Source of the DNA: UBA1368 sp964563125 | GTDB taxonomy: Bacteria; Bacillota; Syntrophomonadia; Syntrophomonadales; Syntrophomonadaceae | Direction of reading: 5' to 3' | Assembly: GCA_964563125.1 (NCBI GenBank) | Contig: CAZLVY010000001.1 | Span: 1 to 64,000, forward strand | Length of the DNA: 64,000 nt | Shown here: in pieces, positions 1-10,100 of the stretch | How the letters are laid out: every line of letters begins with the position of its first letter | How positions within the stretch are numbered: position 1 is the stretch's first letter | The notes under the pieces: generated by a model | The model's database searches: none | The model's input: only the letters and a program-made list of their open reading frames with translations | Told to the model about the DNA's origin: nothing | Position numbers and translations under genes: made by a program

Positions 1-755
1 CTGCCCTGTTTTATATCCAGGGCTTTTTCAGGCAGGAGATCATAAACATCTAAATACATCAGGGGAAAATCAATCGGCAACAGATATATTAGTATATCTT
101 CAGCAGCGATTATTTTCTGCAAATGAACTGAATTTTCCAGAAGGAAACTACCTGCTTTACTCCTTACAAGACTTGATAGAAAAGCTCCCGTTCCCAGTTT
201 CTCTCCTACATCGTGCACCAGGGTTCTGATATAAGTTCCTTTGGAACATTTTACTCTTATGTTTACTTGGGGCAGGACACCTGACAGATCAATAGCAAGC
301 AGTTCTAATTCTTCAATTATTACCTGCCTTGGAGTTCGTTCCACTTCCAAACCTTGACGGGCCAGTTCATAGAGCCGCTTTCCTTGATGGTGAACTGCCG
401 AATACATAGGCGGGATTTGCTCAATATTTCCGGTAAATTGCTTCAGAACCATTCTAAGGGTTGGTTCATCTATAGAAATTTGCTGATTTAAATAACTAAT
501 ATTTCCCCAGGCATCTTGAGTATCTGATGTTGCTCCCAGGGTGAAAGCAGCAATATATTCTTTATTATTTTCTTCAATATATTCAATAATTCGGGTGGCA
601 TTACCCACTGCAATTGGTAAAACTCCGGTTGCCATTGGATCAAGCGTCCCAAGATGACCAATTTTTATCTTCTTCGGTAATCGATTTTTCAACTGTCTGA
701 TTACATCAAATGAAGTTAATCCTGCTGGCTTGTGGATGTTAATAAATCCCTGCAA
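1..755 (-). CDS. truB: tRNA pseudouridine(55) synthase TruB, 3' end cut by window edge
   Basis: Makes pseudouridine at position 55 in the T-loop of tRNAs. The N-terminal 251 residues are present and the C-terminus lies beyond base 1. The family signature HLGTLDP is at residues 34-40, with the catalytic Asp at 39, preceded by the typical INIHKPAGLTS opening. The start is a TTG at 755-753, placed directly after the nrnA stop (757-759). An AAGGA lies about 14 nt upstream, a rather long spacing, but no ATG or GTG in frame would keep the N-terminus. It is the last gene of the infB-rbfA-nrnA-truB string, the usual Firmicutes order. The identity is secure from the motif and the context. Confidence 0.93.
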   Translation of the reverse strand, partial: MQGFINIHKPAGLTSFDVIRQLKNRLPKKIKIGHLGTLDPMATGVLPIAVGNATRIIEYIEENNKEYIAAFTLGATSDTQDAWGNISYLNQQISIDEPTLRMVLKQFTGNIEQIPPMYSAVHHQGKRLYELARQGLEVERTPRQVIIEELELLAIDLSGVLPQVNIRVKCSKGTYIRTLVHDVGEKLGTGAFLSSLVRSKAGSFLLENSVHLQKIIAAEDILIYLLPIDFPLMYLDVYDLLPEKALDIKQG

Positions 756-756
756 T

Positions 757-1740
757 TTAGTTAATCACATCCTTGACCAGATCGGTTACTATTTTTTCTG
801 CTTCTGCCATACTACCCTCAAAAGATGCACCTGCAGCCTGCCGGTGTCCTCCGCCGCCAATTTTAGCAGCAATTTGAGCCACATCGACAGCACCCTTGGC
901 GCGAAAACCTACTTTAATTATACCGGGAGTGATTTCACGAAAAAGTATCCCTACTTCAACACCTTTAATTTCACGAGTGTAATTAATGATACTTTCGGGA
1001 TGGATGCTTAAAGCCCCAATAGCTTCTATTTGTTGGTAAGGAAGTGATATCCAGGCGATACGACCATCATCAGATATGCTTATATTATTTAATGCCAGGC
1101 GTATTAGTAGAATTTCCTCTCTGGTCTTGGTCTCAAAGAGATTTATCCTCACTTGATTAATATCTACTCCGGCCTTAAGTAGATCAGCAGCAATAGCCAT
1201 AGTATTATCAGTGGTGCTGCTATACATGAATCTGCCCGTATCCATTACCAAACCGCTAAATAAAGCGTTTGCCATTTCGGGATTTATTTTCACCTGCATA
1301 CTGTTTAATATAGCAAAGACTAGTTCAGCTGTAGCTGCTGCCCCTGGTTCAATCCAGTTATAATCTGCAAAGTGATCATTAGTTGCGTGATGATCGATAT
1401 TAAAAGTAGTAACAGAACCTTTTAAATCAGCTAATACTTGTTCACCTATGCGATTGATATCCGAGCAATCTAAAAAGACTATATTATGAGCATTAATATC
1501 ACTTGACCATTTATGCCTGAACCCTTGAGTCACCGATAAAAACTTATAGATTTCCGGCACCGGGTCTTGCAGTATGACCTCTACTTTTTTACCTATCGAT
1601 TCCAAACCCAACTGCAATGCAGCTATGGAACCAATACAATCGCCATCGGGAATTATGTGACCGAGCAGCAAGAAATTATCACGGGCAAAAAGCTGTGCAG
1701 CTATCACTTCACTATTTAAGACCTCACTTATTACTTTCAC
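757..1740 (-). CDS. nrnA: Bifunctional oligoribonuclease / PAP phosphatase NrnA (DHH family)
   Basis: DHH/DHHA1 phosphoesterase that degrades nano-RNAs and in Bacillus also dephosphorylates 3'-phosphoadenosine 5'-phosphate. Motif I is HIIPDGD (about residues 28-34), the DHH motif is at about 116-118, and the DHHA1 glycine-rich GGGGHRQAAG lies near the C-terminus. The longest open frame runs to 1824 but reads through rbfA coding sequence. The GTG at 1740 is preferred because it gives the normal N-terminus, has a GGAGG upstream, and overlaps the rbfA stop by 17 nt, a sign of translational coupling. About 327 residues, normal for the family. Confidence 0.92.
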   Translation of the reverse strand: MKVISEVLNSEVIAAQLFARDNFLLLGHIIPDGDCIGSIAALQLGLESIGKKVEVILQDPVPEIYKFLSVTQGFRHKWSSDINAHNIVFLDCSDINRIGEQVLADLKGSVTTFNIDHHATNDHFADYNWIEPGAAATAELVFAILNSMQVKINPEMANALFSGLVMDTGRFMYSSTTDNTMAIAADLLKAGVDINQVRINLFETKTREEILLIRLALNNISISDDGRIAWISLPYQQIEAIGALSIHPESIINYTREIKGVEVGILFREITPGIIKVGFRAKGAVDVAQIAAKIGGGGHRQAAGASFEGSMAEAEKIVTDLVKDVIN

Positions 1741-2086
1741 CTTCTCGTATTTCCTCCAACAAAGAAGATATCTTAATCCCGTGCTCAATTGATTTATCCA
1801 GACGGAATTCAAGCTCCGGGGCATGTCTGAGTTGTATTTCTTTTGCTAATTCGCTTCTTAAGAATCCTTTAGCTTTTTGCAAAACTTTCATAGTTTCATC
1901 TTGTTTGGCATCATCACCAAGCACACTAATATTTACTTTAGCATGGCTTAAATCATTGGTTACATCAACTCGAGTTACTGAAATTGTAGAAAAATCCAAC
2001 CGCGGATCTTTTATATTATCCTGGATTATTTGCGACAGAACCTTCTTCATCTCCACTGACATTCTTTCTTGTCTGCGCTTACTCAT
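1724..2086 (-). CDS. rbfA: 30S ribosome-binding factor A
   Basis: RbfA assists late 30S maturation by binding near helix 1 of 16S rRNA and is needed for cold adaptation. The 120-residue protein shows the family start (SKRRQERMSVEMKKVLSQII) and the central DPRL plus ISVTRVDVTNDLSHAKV segment of the KH-like fold. It follows infB by about 70 nt and overlaps nrnA. Bacillus has a DUF503 gene (ylxP) between infB and rbfA; it is absent here. Confidence 0.95.
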   Translation of the reverse strand: MSKRRQERMSVEMKKVLSQIIQDNIKDPRLDFSTISVTRVDVTNDLSHAKVNISVLGDDAKQDETMKVLQKAKGFLRSELAKEIQLRHAPELEFRLDKSIEHGIKISSLLEEIREGESNK

Positions 2087-2159
2087 AATATTCCCCCAGT
2101 CAATGTTGCATTTATTTAATTATATCTTGCTCAATTCAAGCATTTTTTCAATCATTTTT

Positions 2160-4826
2160 TTATAGCTCTCTGGGTACTTCCTCTAAAACATAAGCCTCAA
2201 TTATGTCGCCTTCTTTGATGTCATTAAAGTCTTTTATACCGATACCACATTCATAGTTTTCCATAACTTCTTTGGCATCATCCTTAAAGCGTCTTAATGA
2301 AGATAGTTTTCCTTCATATACAATAATACTGTCTCTTAAAACTCTGACATTGGCATTTCTTTGGATTTTACCGTCTATTACATACGAGCCGGCAATAGTA
2401 CCAGCATTAGGAACTTTAAAAGTTAATTTAACTTCAGCGCGACCCACAAATTTTTCTTTATATTCAGGATCCAACAGACCCACCATAGCACGCTTTACAT
2501 CTTCAATAGCTTCATAAATAACCCGATAAATTCTTACGTCTATTTGCTCATTTTCAGCATATTTCCTGGCTTTGCTATCGGGACGAACATTAAAGCCAAT
2601 TATAATCGCATTAGAGGCAGAGGCTAACATAACATCAGTTTCAGTAATAGCTCCAACCGCAGAATGTATAACACTTACTTTGACTTCATTGGTTGTTAAA
2701 CGTAATAACGCCTGTGCTAATGCTTCTACTGAACCTTGAACATCACCCTTGATAATTAAAGCCAATTCCTTAACTTCAGCATCCTGAATTTGTTTAAAGA
2801 AGTCATCTAATGATACTCTGCTGCTTTGTTTTTGTTCTTCCATTTTTTTATCGGTCAAACGAAGACTGACAATTTCTTTGGCTACCCTCTCATCGACAGC
2901 CTGAATCTTCATCCCGGCTTCAGGCACCTCATCCCAACCCGTTACTTCTACCGGCATGGAAGGAAATGCTTTATCAACTTTGCGTCCGCGGTGATCTGTC
3001 ATAGCTCTTACTTTACATAGATTAAATCCACAGATTAAGAAATCACCCACATTTAAAGTTCCTTTTTGTACCAGTACGGTCGCAACTGCGCCCTTGCCTT
3101 TATCAAGTTCTCCTTCGATTACAACACCTTCGGCAGTTCGATCAAAATTGGCTTTTATATCATTTACCTCAGCAACCAGTAAGATTACTTCCAGTAAATT
3201 TTCAATGCCATCACCTGATTTTGCTGATACCGGTACGAATATTGTGTCACCGCCCCATTCTTCAGGAACGATATTATATTCTGTCAGTTGCTGCATTATA
3301 CGGTCAGGGTTAGCTTCCGGTTTATCCATCTTATTAATAGCAACTATAAAGGGAACTTTAGCTGCTTTTATATGGTTTACAGCTTCAACCGTCTGTGGCA
3401 TTACTCCATCATCTGCTGCTACAACTAGAATAACTATGTCAGTTAGGTTAGCACCTCGGGCACGCATGGAAGTAAATGCTTCATGACCAGGTGTGTCAAT
3501 AAAAGTAATACGATTGTCTTTTATTTTTACTTGATAAGCACCAATATGCTGAGTAATACCTCCTGCTTCACCAGAAACAACATCAGCTTTGCGAATCCTA
3601 TCCAAAAGTGAAGTTTTGCCATGGTCGACGTGACCCATAACAGTAACTACTGGCGGTCTGGTAGATAAACTGGTGTCAGCATCAATGATTTCTTCCAGAA
3701 TCTTTTCTTCCCGGGTAACTTCTCTTTCTACCTTAACTTCATAAAGGCTGGCTACTATCTCGGCTGTTTCATAATCAATAACCTGGTTAATCGAAGCCAT
3801 AGTACCTAGCTCCATAAGTTTTTTGACTATTTCACCAGAACCTTTGGCCAATTTATCAGCCAATTCTCTTACCATTATAAGATCGCCAATTACAATTACT
3901 TCTGGAGTCTGCAGAACCGTTTCTTCTTTTCTGCGTTTATGCTTCGATTTTTTCGGTCGGCTATAATCCTTTCTCGGCATCTGCTGTTGAGTGTTTTTCT
4001 TGACAGCCTGCGGATTAAAGGGTTTTTTAGCTTTATTCTTGTCAGGTCCATTATTATTACCAGTTTTCTCTCCGCCTTTAGCGGCATTTATTGGCGGCTT
4101 ACCGGCAGTGGCCGGTGGTCTATTATTAAAACCTGTTTTGTTGGCAGGTTCTGTCCGTCTCTGTGGATACTGGGTTTGGTTTGTATTTCCCGGTCCATTT
4201 TCCGGTCTTCTTACCGGGCGGTCACCCGTTTGAGGTCTATCAACCCTTCCCGGCCCCTGGTCTCTGTTAGCAGTCTGTTGATTTGGGGTGGTTGAAGGTC
4301 GGTTTGGTCCCGGTGCAAATGGTGGTCTATTTGACCCCGGCGCAGATTGCGGGCGGTTAGGCCCCGGCGCTGATTGCGGGCGGTTAGGCCCCGGTGCATT
4401 TTGCGGGCGGTTAGGCCCCGGCGCTGATTGCGGGCGGTTAGGCCCCGGCGCTGATTGCGGGCGGTTAGGCCCCGGCGCTGATTGCGGACGGTTAGACCCC
4501 GGTGCAGATTGTGGACGGTTTAATCCAGGCGCATCTGGGCGCCGGGGTGTCTCCGGGTTGCGTGGTTCTACCCTACCAGGAGCAACAGGTTTATTAAGTC
4601 TTTCCTGTGGTTTGGTAACGTTTTTCTCAGATGTTGGAGAAGTCTTTTCTTTAATATCATCGCCAGGCTTTTTGTTTAATTGCCTCTTAACCCAATTAAC
4701 CTGAGAATCTTCCATAGTACTCATATGATTTTTAACATCAAGACCCATTATCTGTAGCATATCAACTACTTCTTTGCTTGATTTTCCTAATTCTTTTGCT
4801 AAATCATAGACTCTAATTTTTGCCAT
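2160..4826 (-). CDS. infB: Translation initiation factor IF-2
   Basis: GTPase that delivers initiator fMet-tRNA to the 30S subunit and promotes subunit joining. The 888-residue protein has an N-terminal IF2_N helical domain (1-50), a long Pro/Asn/Arg-rich linker (about 60-300) holding nine copies of a nine-residue repeat (103-183), a second IF2_N-like domain (about 310-370), then the G domain with GHVDHGKT at 398-405, DTPGH at 444-448 and NKMD at 498-501, followed by the beta-barrel and C-terminal domains. Its ATG overlaps the ylxQ stop by one base (TAATG). The linker repeat is the odd point; the rest is standard. Confidence 0.97.
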   Translation of the reverse strand: MAKIRVYDLAKELGKSSKEVVDMLQIMGLDVKNHMSTMEDSQVNWVKRQLNKKPGDDIKEKTSPTSEKNVTKPQERLNKPVAPGRVEPRNPETPRRPDAPGLNRPQSAPGSNRPQSAPGPNRPQSAPGPNRPQSAPGPNRPQNAPGPNRPQSAPGPNRPQSAPGSNRPPFAPGPNRPSTTPNQQTANRDQGPGRVDRPQTGDRPVRRPENGPGNTNQTQYPQRRTEPANKTGFNNRPPATAGKPPINAAKGGEKTGNNNGPDKNKAKKPFNPQAVKKNTQQQMPRKDYSRPKKSKHKRRKEETVLQTPEVIVIGDLIMVRELADKLAKGSGEIVKKLMELGTMASINQVIDYETAEIVASLYEVKVEREVTREEKILEEIIDADTSLSTRPPVVTVMGHVDHGKTSLLDRIRKADVVSGEAGGITQHIGAYQVKIKDNRITFIDTPGHEAFTSMRARGANLTDIVILVVAADDGVMPQTVEAVNHIKAAKVPFIVAINKMDKPEANPDRIMQQLTEYNIVPEEWGGDTIFVPVSAKSGDGIENLLEVILLVAEVNDIKANFDRTAEGVVIEGELDKGKGAVATVLVQKGTLNVGDFLICGFNLCKVRAMTDHRGRKVDKAFPSMPVEVTGWDEVPEAGMKIQAVDERVAKEIVSLRLTDKKMEEQKQSSRVSLDDFFKQIQDAEVKELALIIKGDVQGSVEALAQALLRLTTNEVKVSVIHSAVGAITETDVMLASASNAIIIGFNVRPDSKARKYAENEQIDVRIYRVIYEAIEDVKRAMVGLLDPEYKEKFVGRAEVKLTFKVPNAGTIAGSYVIDGKIQRNANVRVLRDSIIVYEGKLSSLRRFKDDAKEVMENYECGIGIKDFNDIKEGDIIEAYVLEEVPREL
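4284..4520 (-). repeat. 27-nt coding tandem repeat in the IF-2 linker (nine NRPQSAPGP-like units)
   Basis: Nine head-to-tail 27-nt units encode NRPQSAPGP-type nonapeptides, residues 103-183 of IF-2. The central units are nearly identical at the DNA level, while the outer ones have drifted (PPFAPGP, PSTTP). This looks like recent slippage or unequal crossing-over expansion in an unstructured linker. It is a coding minisatellite, not a CRISPR, because there are no unique spacers. Confidence 0.95.
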
Positions 4827-5158
4827 TAAACCACCCCCATGCTATTTGCGCTTAAGCCCGCAGTTTTTAATTCTTCTAAAATTGCCTGGGCCATCCCATA
4901 ATCATTTATTGTAATAGCAACTCTATATGCTTTGCCTACGCTGTTGCCAAGTTCATATTTGTCGCCAATCATTATCCAAGGGGTATTATTTTTTTCCCCA
5001 TCTTTTAACAAATCCGCTTTAGTGTTAATGGCAATATCATTACTCATCACCAACAGGAAAGCTTTACGTTTTATTAAACTAGTCCTGACGGCCATAGTGC
5101 CATTTGAAACCTTACCGGCTTTTTTGGCCAAACCAATTAGACTTAGTACTTTATTCAA
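4826..5158 (-). CDS. ylxQ: YlxQ, L7Ae-family RNA-binding protein
   Basis: Small L7Ae/L30e/S12e/Gadd45 family protein of 110 residues, with the N-terminal LSLIGLAKKAGKV typical of YlxQ and the alpha-beta-alpha core. The family binds kink-turn RNA; the cellular role of YlxQ is not settled. It sits between ylxR and infB as in Bacillus and overlaps the infB start by one base. The function is assigned by family and position only. Confidence 0.88.
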   Translation of the reverse strand: MNKVLSLIGLAKKAGKVSNGTMAVRTSLIKRKAFLLVMSNDIAINTKADLLKDGEKNNTPWIMIGDKYELGNSVGKAYRVAITINDYGMAQAILEELKTAGLSANSMGVV

Positions 5159-5182
5159 TATACCACCTCTTATTTACTAAGG

Positions 5183-5458
5183 TTATTTGTTTATCCCTTC
5201 GACTTGTTGCTTTAATATCTCAAGCACTTCCTGAGGTATATTATTTTCCAGTGCTTTATTTAGTCTTTTTCCCTTTATTGCTTCGTTCAAACATTCAACT
5301 GTCGCGCAGATATAAGTTCCGCGTCCGGCTTTTTTACCCGTCAAATCCATTTCAATAGTTCCTTCCGGCGTTCTTACGATACGAATCAGTTCGCGTTTGT
5401 TTTTCATCTGTCTGCAGCCTACACACATTCTCAGTGGTATCTTACGAGTCTTCGCCAT
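5183..5458 (-). CDS. ylxR: YlxR (RnpM-type) RNA-binding protein
   Basis: YlxR family protein of 91 residues, with the conserved CVGCRQMKNKREL segment near the N-terminus and GRGTYIC in the middle. The family is a small basic RNA-binding fold; work in Bacillus links YlxR to RNase P modulation. The open frame allows a start at 5467, but GAGGAG lies only one base before that ATG. The ATG at 5458 sits ten bases from the same Shine-Dalgarno and gives the normal N-terminus (MAKTRKIPLR). It overlaps the end of nusA by 17 nt, suggesting coupling. Confidence 0.9.
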   Translation of the reverse strand: MAKTRKIPLRMCVGCRQMKNKRELIRIVRTPEGTIEMDLTGKKAGRGTYICATVECLNEAIKGKRLNKALENNIPQEVLEILKQQVEGINK

Positions 5459-6506
5459 CCAAATCATTCTCCTCTATAAACTGGGATTCACTTTTGATAT
5501 CTATTTTCCATCCCGTTAGTTTGGCTGCCAGTCTGGCATTTTGTCCTTCTTTACCGATAGCCAGCGAAAGTTGATAATCAGGAACAATAACTCGGGCCAT
5601 TTTTTCTTCTTCATAAATATTTACTGCCAGAACTTTGGCAGGACTAAGAGCATTGGCAATAAATTTTTCCGGTTCTTTATCATATTTTATAATATCAATT
5701 TTCTCTCCGCCCATTTCAGCTACAATATTTTGTACTCGGATACCTCTTGGACCTACACAGGCACCAACTGAATCAATCTTATCCTCCAGGGAATGAACAG
5801 ATATCTTGGAGCGAAAACCTGATTCCCGGGCAATCGATTTAATTTCTACTACGCCATCATAAATTTCAGGGACCTCTAATTCAAACAAGCGCCGCAAAAA
5901 ATTAGGATGAGCCCTGGATACGAAAATATTGGGACCTTTAGTTGTGTTTTTTACTTCATAAATATAGGCTTTAATTCTTTGACCGACTTCATACCTTTCA
6001 TTAGATATTTGGTCAGCTGTTAACATCATACCTTCGGTACGACCCAGACCAACATAAATAGTTCTGGCTTCAATTCGTTGAATAGTGCCGGTTACTATTT
6101 CACCTTCTCTTTGCAAGAATTCTTCATAGATAAGGCTTCTTTCGGCTTCTCTCAGTTTCTGAATAACTACCTGTTTAGCAGTCTGGGCAGCAATACGGCC
6201 AAAATTTGTCGGGGTAGCTTCCACATAAACTAATTCTTCTAAATTGCATGCCGGATATAATTCTCTGGCCTCAGATAACTCAATTTCAAAACGGGTATCC
6301 TCGACTTTTTCTACCACCATCTTCTGTGAATATACCTTTATTTCTCCGGTAATTTCATTTATTTCCACACTAACATTTTGGGTACTGCTGAAGTTTTTCT
6401 TATAAGCGGTATTTAAAGCTGACTTAATTGCATCAATAAGAGCACTTTTCGGTATCCCTCGTTCTTTCTCTATGTCATTTAATGCCTGCATCATTTCACT
6501 GGACAA
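5442..6506 (-). CDS. nusA: Transcription termination/antitermination factor NusA
   Basis: NusA binds RNA polymerase and controls pausing, termination and antitermination. The 354 residues comprise the N-terminal polymerase-binding domain (about 1-125), the S1 domain (about 135-200, with EGEIVTGTIQRIEARTIYV) and two KH domains (about 200-340, with GACVGPRGIRVQNI and LAIGKEGQNARLAAKLTGWKI). No C-terminal acidic repeats are present, as is normal for Firmicutes. It lies in the rimP-nusA-ylxR-ylxQ-infB operon. Confidence 0.97.
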   Translation of the reverse strand: MSSEMMQALNDIEKERGIPKSALIDAIKSALNTAYKKNFSSTQNVSVEINEITGEIKVYSQKMVVEKVEDTRFEIELSEARELYPACNLEELVYVEATPTNFGRIAAQTAKQVVIQKLREAERSLIYEEFLQREGEIVTGTIQRIEARTIYVGLGRTEGMMLTADQISNERYEVGQRIKAYIYEVKNTTKGPNIFVSRAHPNFLRRLFELEVPEIYDGVVEIKSIARESGFRSKISVHSLEDKIDSVGACVGPRGIRVQNIVAEMGGEKIDIIKYDKEPEKFIANALSPAKVLAVNIYEEEKMARVIVPDYQLSLAIGKEGQNARLAAKLTGWKIDIKSESQFIEENDLDGEDS

Positions 6507-6520
6507 TGTACTTCCTCCTC

Positions 6521-6973
6521 TTAAACTTCCGGTTTTAATCGGGCTGATGTAATAAACTGCCGGGGTATATCAAAAGTTTCCGCATCTGTTTTAAGTTTCA
6601 GATAGTCTTCGTCAACCGCTTCTAAAATGCCAGTTATGGTTTTAGGGCCCGCAAACTTTTTGCCGGTTTTAATTCTTACCTGGTAGCCTATATAGCGAAT
6701 AAAATCCTGTTCTTTTTTTAAAACTCTATCCAGACCCGGTGAAGATACCTCCAGTTGATCATATAAGAAATCTGTTTCGTCAATCAGTGCTTTTACCGCT
6801 CTAGTAGCTTGTGTACAAAGATTCATATCAACTCCATTTTCACAGTCTATAAAAACCCTCAGTACTAATGATTCTTCTTCTCGAAGATATTCAATTGCTA
6901 CAAGTTCAATATTAATATCCAGCAATATTTTTTCAATTGAATTTTCTATCTCCTTGATGATAGATTTATTCAT
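6521..6973 (-). CDS. rimP: Ribosome maturation factor RimP
   Basis: RimP helps mature the 30S subunit before it enters translation. The 150-residue protein has the N-terminal alpha/beta domain with VFIDCENGVDMNLC and the LEVSSPGLDRVL signature, then the C-terminal SH3-like barrel. It opens the conserved rimP-nusA operon. The 160-nt gap to polC holds an intrinsic terminator, so a separate promoter or read-through must feed this operon. Confidence 0.95.
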   Translation of the reverse strand: MNKSIIKEIENSIEKILLDINIELVAIEYLREEESLVLRVFIDCENGVDMNLCTQATRAVKALIDETDFLYDQLEVSSPGLDRVLKKEQDFIRYIGYQVRIKTGKKFAGPKTITGILEAVDEDYLKLKTDAETFDIPRQFITSARLKPEV

Positions 6974-7025
6974 GTATTAAAAAACACCACCTCAACATTT
7001 TGCTGATCAGGTATATATCCTGCAA

Positions 7026-7051
7026 TAGAAAAAGTGGGTGCGGACCCACTT
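7026..7051 (-). terminator. Intrinsic terminator downstream of polC
   Basis: On the minus strand an 8-bp perfect stem (AAGTGGGT / ACCCACTT, arms 7044-7051 and 7032-7039) with a four-base loop is followed by TTTCTATT. It lies 85 nt after the polC stop and 55 nt before rimP. It could end the polC transcript or act as a leader attenuator for rimP-nusA. Confidence 0.75.
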
Positions 7052-7135
7052 GATCGGAAAATTAATATTAGTAAGCTTATTGTAAGTATAACACAACAAC
7101 TAAAATTTATTCAACCATATATCTTTTAGTTTCAA

Positions 7136-10100
7136 TCAGCCAAATAAGCTTATCTGGCTCTCTTCCGGCAAATTGTTAAAGCAGTTGTTCTTCCTTAATA
7201 TTTCCATCCCGGTTTTATTTAGCCGTGTCCGCTGCTGAAAATCTTGAATAGAAACAAACTCGCCCGATTCTCTGGCTTGCACTATTCCCTGTGCCGCCGC
7301 CAGACCCACATTAGGCAAGGCAGAAAAAGGTAGTAAAAGCCCTTTGTCCTGCACTAAAAATTTATGGGCAGAAGATTTGTAGATATCAATGGGATAAAAC
7401 TGAAAACCCCGGGCATACATCTCCATCACCAGTTCCAGAATCGGCAGTAATTTTTTTTCTTTTTGCGCTGCATCATACCCCATCTTTTCAATCTCTGTTA
7501 TTCTGTAGCGAACTGCATCATAGCCCAGTAAAGTTGTTTCAACATCAAAATCTTCAGCTCTGATGCTGAAAAAACTGGCATAAAATTCGCGGGGATAATA
7601 AACCTTGAAAAAAGCAATTCTAAAAGCCATGGTTACATATGCTACTGCATGGGCTTTTGGAAACATGTATTTTATTTTATCACAGGATTCTATGTACCAT
7701 TTCGGAACCTGACATTCCTTCATTAGCGCAACTTCATTTTCATTTAATTTATCTTTTCCTTTACGAATCTTTTCCATTATATTAAAAGCCTGCAGTTTGT
7801 CCATGCCTTTTTGGATAAGGAATGTCATAATATCATCCCGTGTACAAATTACTTCTTTTAAGGATGCCACCTGTTTTTTTATCAAATTTTGCGCATTATT
7901 TGACCATACATCAGTTCCATGGGAAAGACCGCTTATTCTTACCAGTTCTCCAAAGGTAGAAGGCCTGGTAGCCTCGAGCATTTGTCTGACAAACTTGGTT
8001 CCAAATTCAGGAATACCGAAGGTACCCACACTGGTTCCAATCTGCTTGGACGTAATGCCCAGTGGGCTTACTTCTGAAAATAATTTCATAGTTTCCGGCT
8101 CACTCAGACTGATTGTGGAGGCTTTGATGCCGGTCAAATCTTCTAACTCTTTAATAACCGTGGGATCATCATGACCTAGTATATCGAGTTTTACTAATTG
8201 ATCTTCCAGTGCATGGTATTCAAAATGTGTAGTAGTCACTCCTGAATCTTTATTCTCGGCTGGATGCTGCAGAGGAGTAAACTGATTAATATCCTGCCCT
8301 TTGGGGACCACTATGAGTCCACCCGGATGTTGACCGGTTGTCTTTTTAACCCCGGCTATTCCTTTTACTAACCTATTAACCTCAGAATCTTTTACTTCTT
8401 TTTGTCGATCTTTATAATAGTTTTTAACAAATCCATAAGCAGTTTTTTCGGCAATAGTTGATATAGTCCCGGCTCTAAAAACATTATCTGTACCGAACAA
8501 ATCCTCTACATATTGATGGGCTCGGCTTTGATAGTCACCGGAAAAATTTAAATCAATATCAGGTGTTTTATTACCATTAAAGCCCAGGAAGGTTTCAAAA
8601 GGTATATCAAACCCGTCTTTAGTCATTAAAATTCCACATTCAGGGCACTGGCTATCCGGCAAATCGACACCGCAGGCTACTGCAAAACCGGTTTCAAAAT
8701 TACTATAGTGACACTCTGGGCATAAATAATGAGGCAGCAAGGGATTAACCTCAGTAATGCCAGTAAGATATGCTACCAGCGAAGAACCTACCGACCCTCT
8801 TGAACCCACTATATATCCATCTTCATTTGATTTTCTGACTAATTTATAAGCTATGTAATACAAAACGCTGAAACCATGTTTAATAATGGCATTCAGTTCA
8901 TGTTCAAGTCTGGCTGTAACAATCTCCGGTAAATTATCCCCATATAATCTATGGGCAGTTTCCAAACTGGTAGTTTTTATATCATCTTCTGCTCCCTCTA
9001 TCCGGGGCGGGTAAAAACCGTCGATAACCGGCTTCAGTTTGTCTATTTTTTCATTTATCAAACCGGGATTTTCTATTACCACCAAGCGAGCGGTTTCTTC
9101 TCCTAAATAAGCAAATTCCTGAAGCATTTCCTCAGTTGTTCTAAAAAATAGAGGGGCTTGCATTTCAGCATCTTCATAGCCCTGACCCGCCTGAATAATT
9201 TTGCGGTATAGCTCATGATGAGGTTCTAAAAAATGTACATCGCCCGTTGCTGCAACTGGTTTTTTTAGTTTTTCCCCCAGGTTGACAATTAAACGATTAT
9301 AATCTTTTAGCACTTCTATGTCAGCAACCTGACCATTATTAATTAAAAACTGATTATTACTTAGGGGCTGAATCTCTAAATAATCATAAAAAGCAGCTAT
9401 TTTCTCCAGTTTTTCAGGTTCTGTACCGACAACTATAGCACTGTAAAGTTCTCCTGCCTCACAAGCTGAACCTATAATTATCCCTTCGCGGTTTTCAGCT
9501 AATGCATTTCTTAGAATTTTGGGTCGGCGATAATAAGTATCTATATATGCACCAGTAATTAATTTATAGATATTAAAAAGTCCGGTTTGATTACGGGCCA
9601 GCAATATTATATGCCAGGGTTTTTCTTTACGATCATTTTCCACCAGATAAGCTTCAACCCCGTAGATAATCTTTATACCATGCTTTTGCCCAGCCTTATG
9701 CGCATCCGGAAATGCCTGAATACAACCATGATCTGTTATGGCAATTGCTGAGTGTCCCCATCTGGCAGCACAGGCAATTAATTCACCCACTTCAGTCAGT
9801 CCATCCATGGAACTCATTTTCGTATGGGCATGTAGTTCTACTCTTTTTACCTCACATTTATCCTGTCTTTTTTCTACTTTTATCTTATGGAAAGAATTCA
9901 TTTGCATTATGATTTCAGAGGTGAATTTGTCATAACGAATATCGCCGCCAAATCTTACCCATTCACCAATTTTGACCGTGTCATCCTCCAATTTGTTAAT
10001 AAACGATTTGACCAGCAGGGTGGCGGAATAATCATAAATGGAATAGGTAACCACAAAAAGTCCATCATTGATTCTGTGAACATTTTTATCCCATACTTCC

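Noticed and set aside
4284..4520. CRISPR array
   Set aside because: Repeats are contiguous, in frame and without unique spacers; they encode part of IF-2.
4288..4704. 138-aa plus-strand ORF of GxDCGRLGPGA repeats
   Set aside because: Antisense shadow of the repeat in infB; no ribosome site and conserved protein on the other strand.
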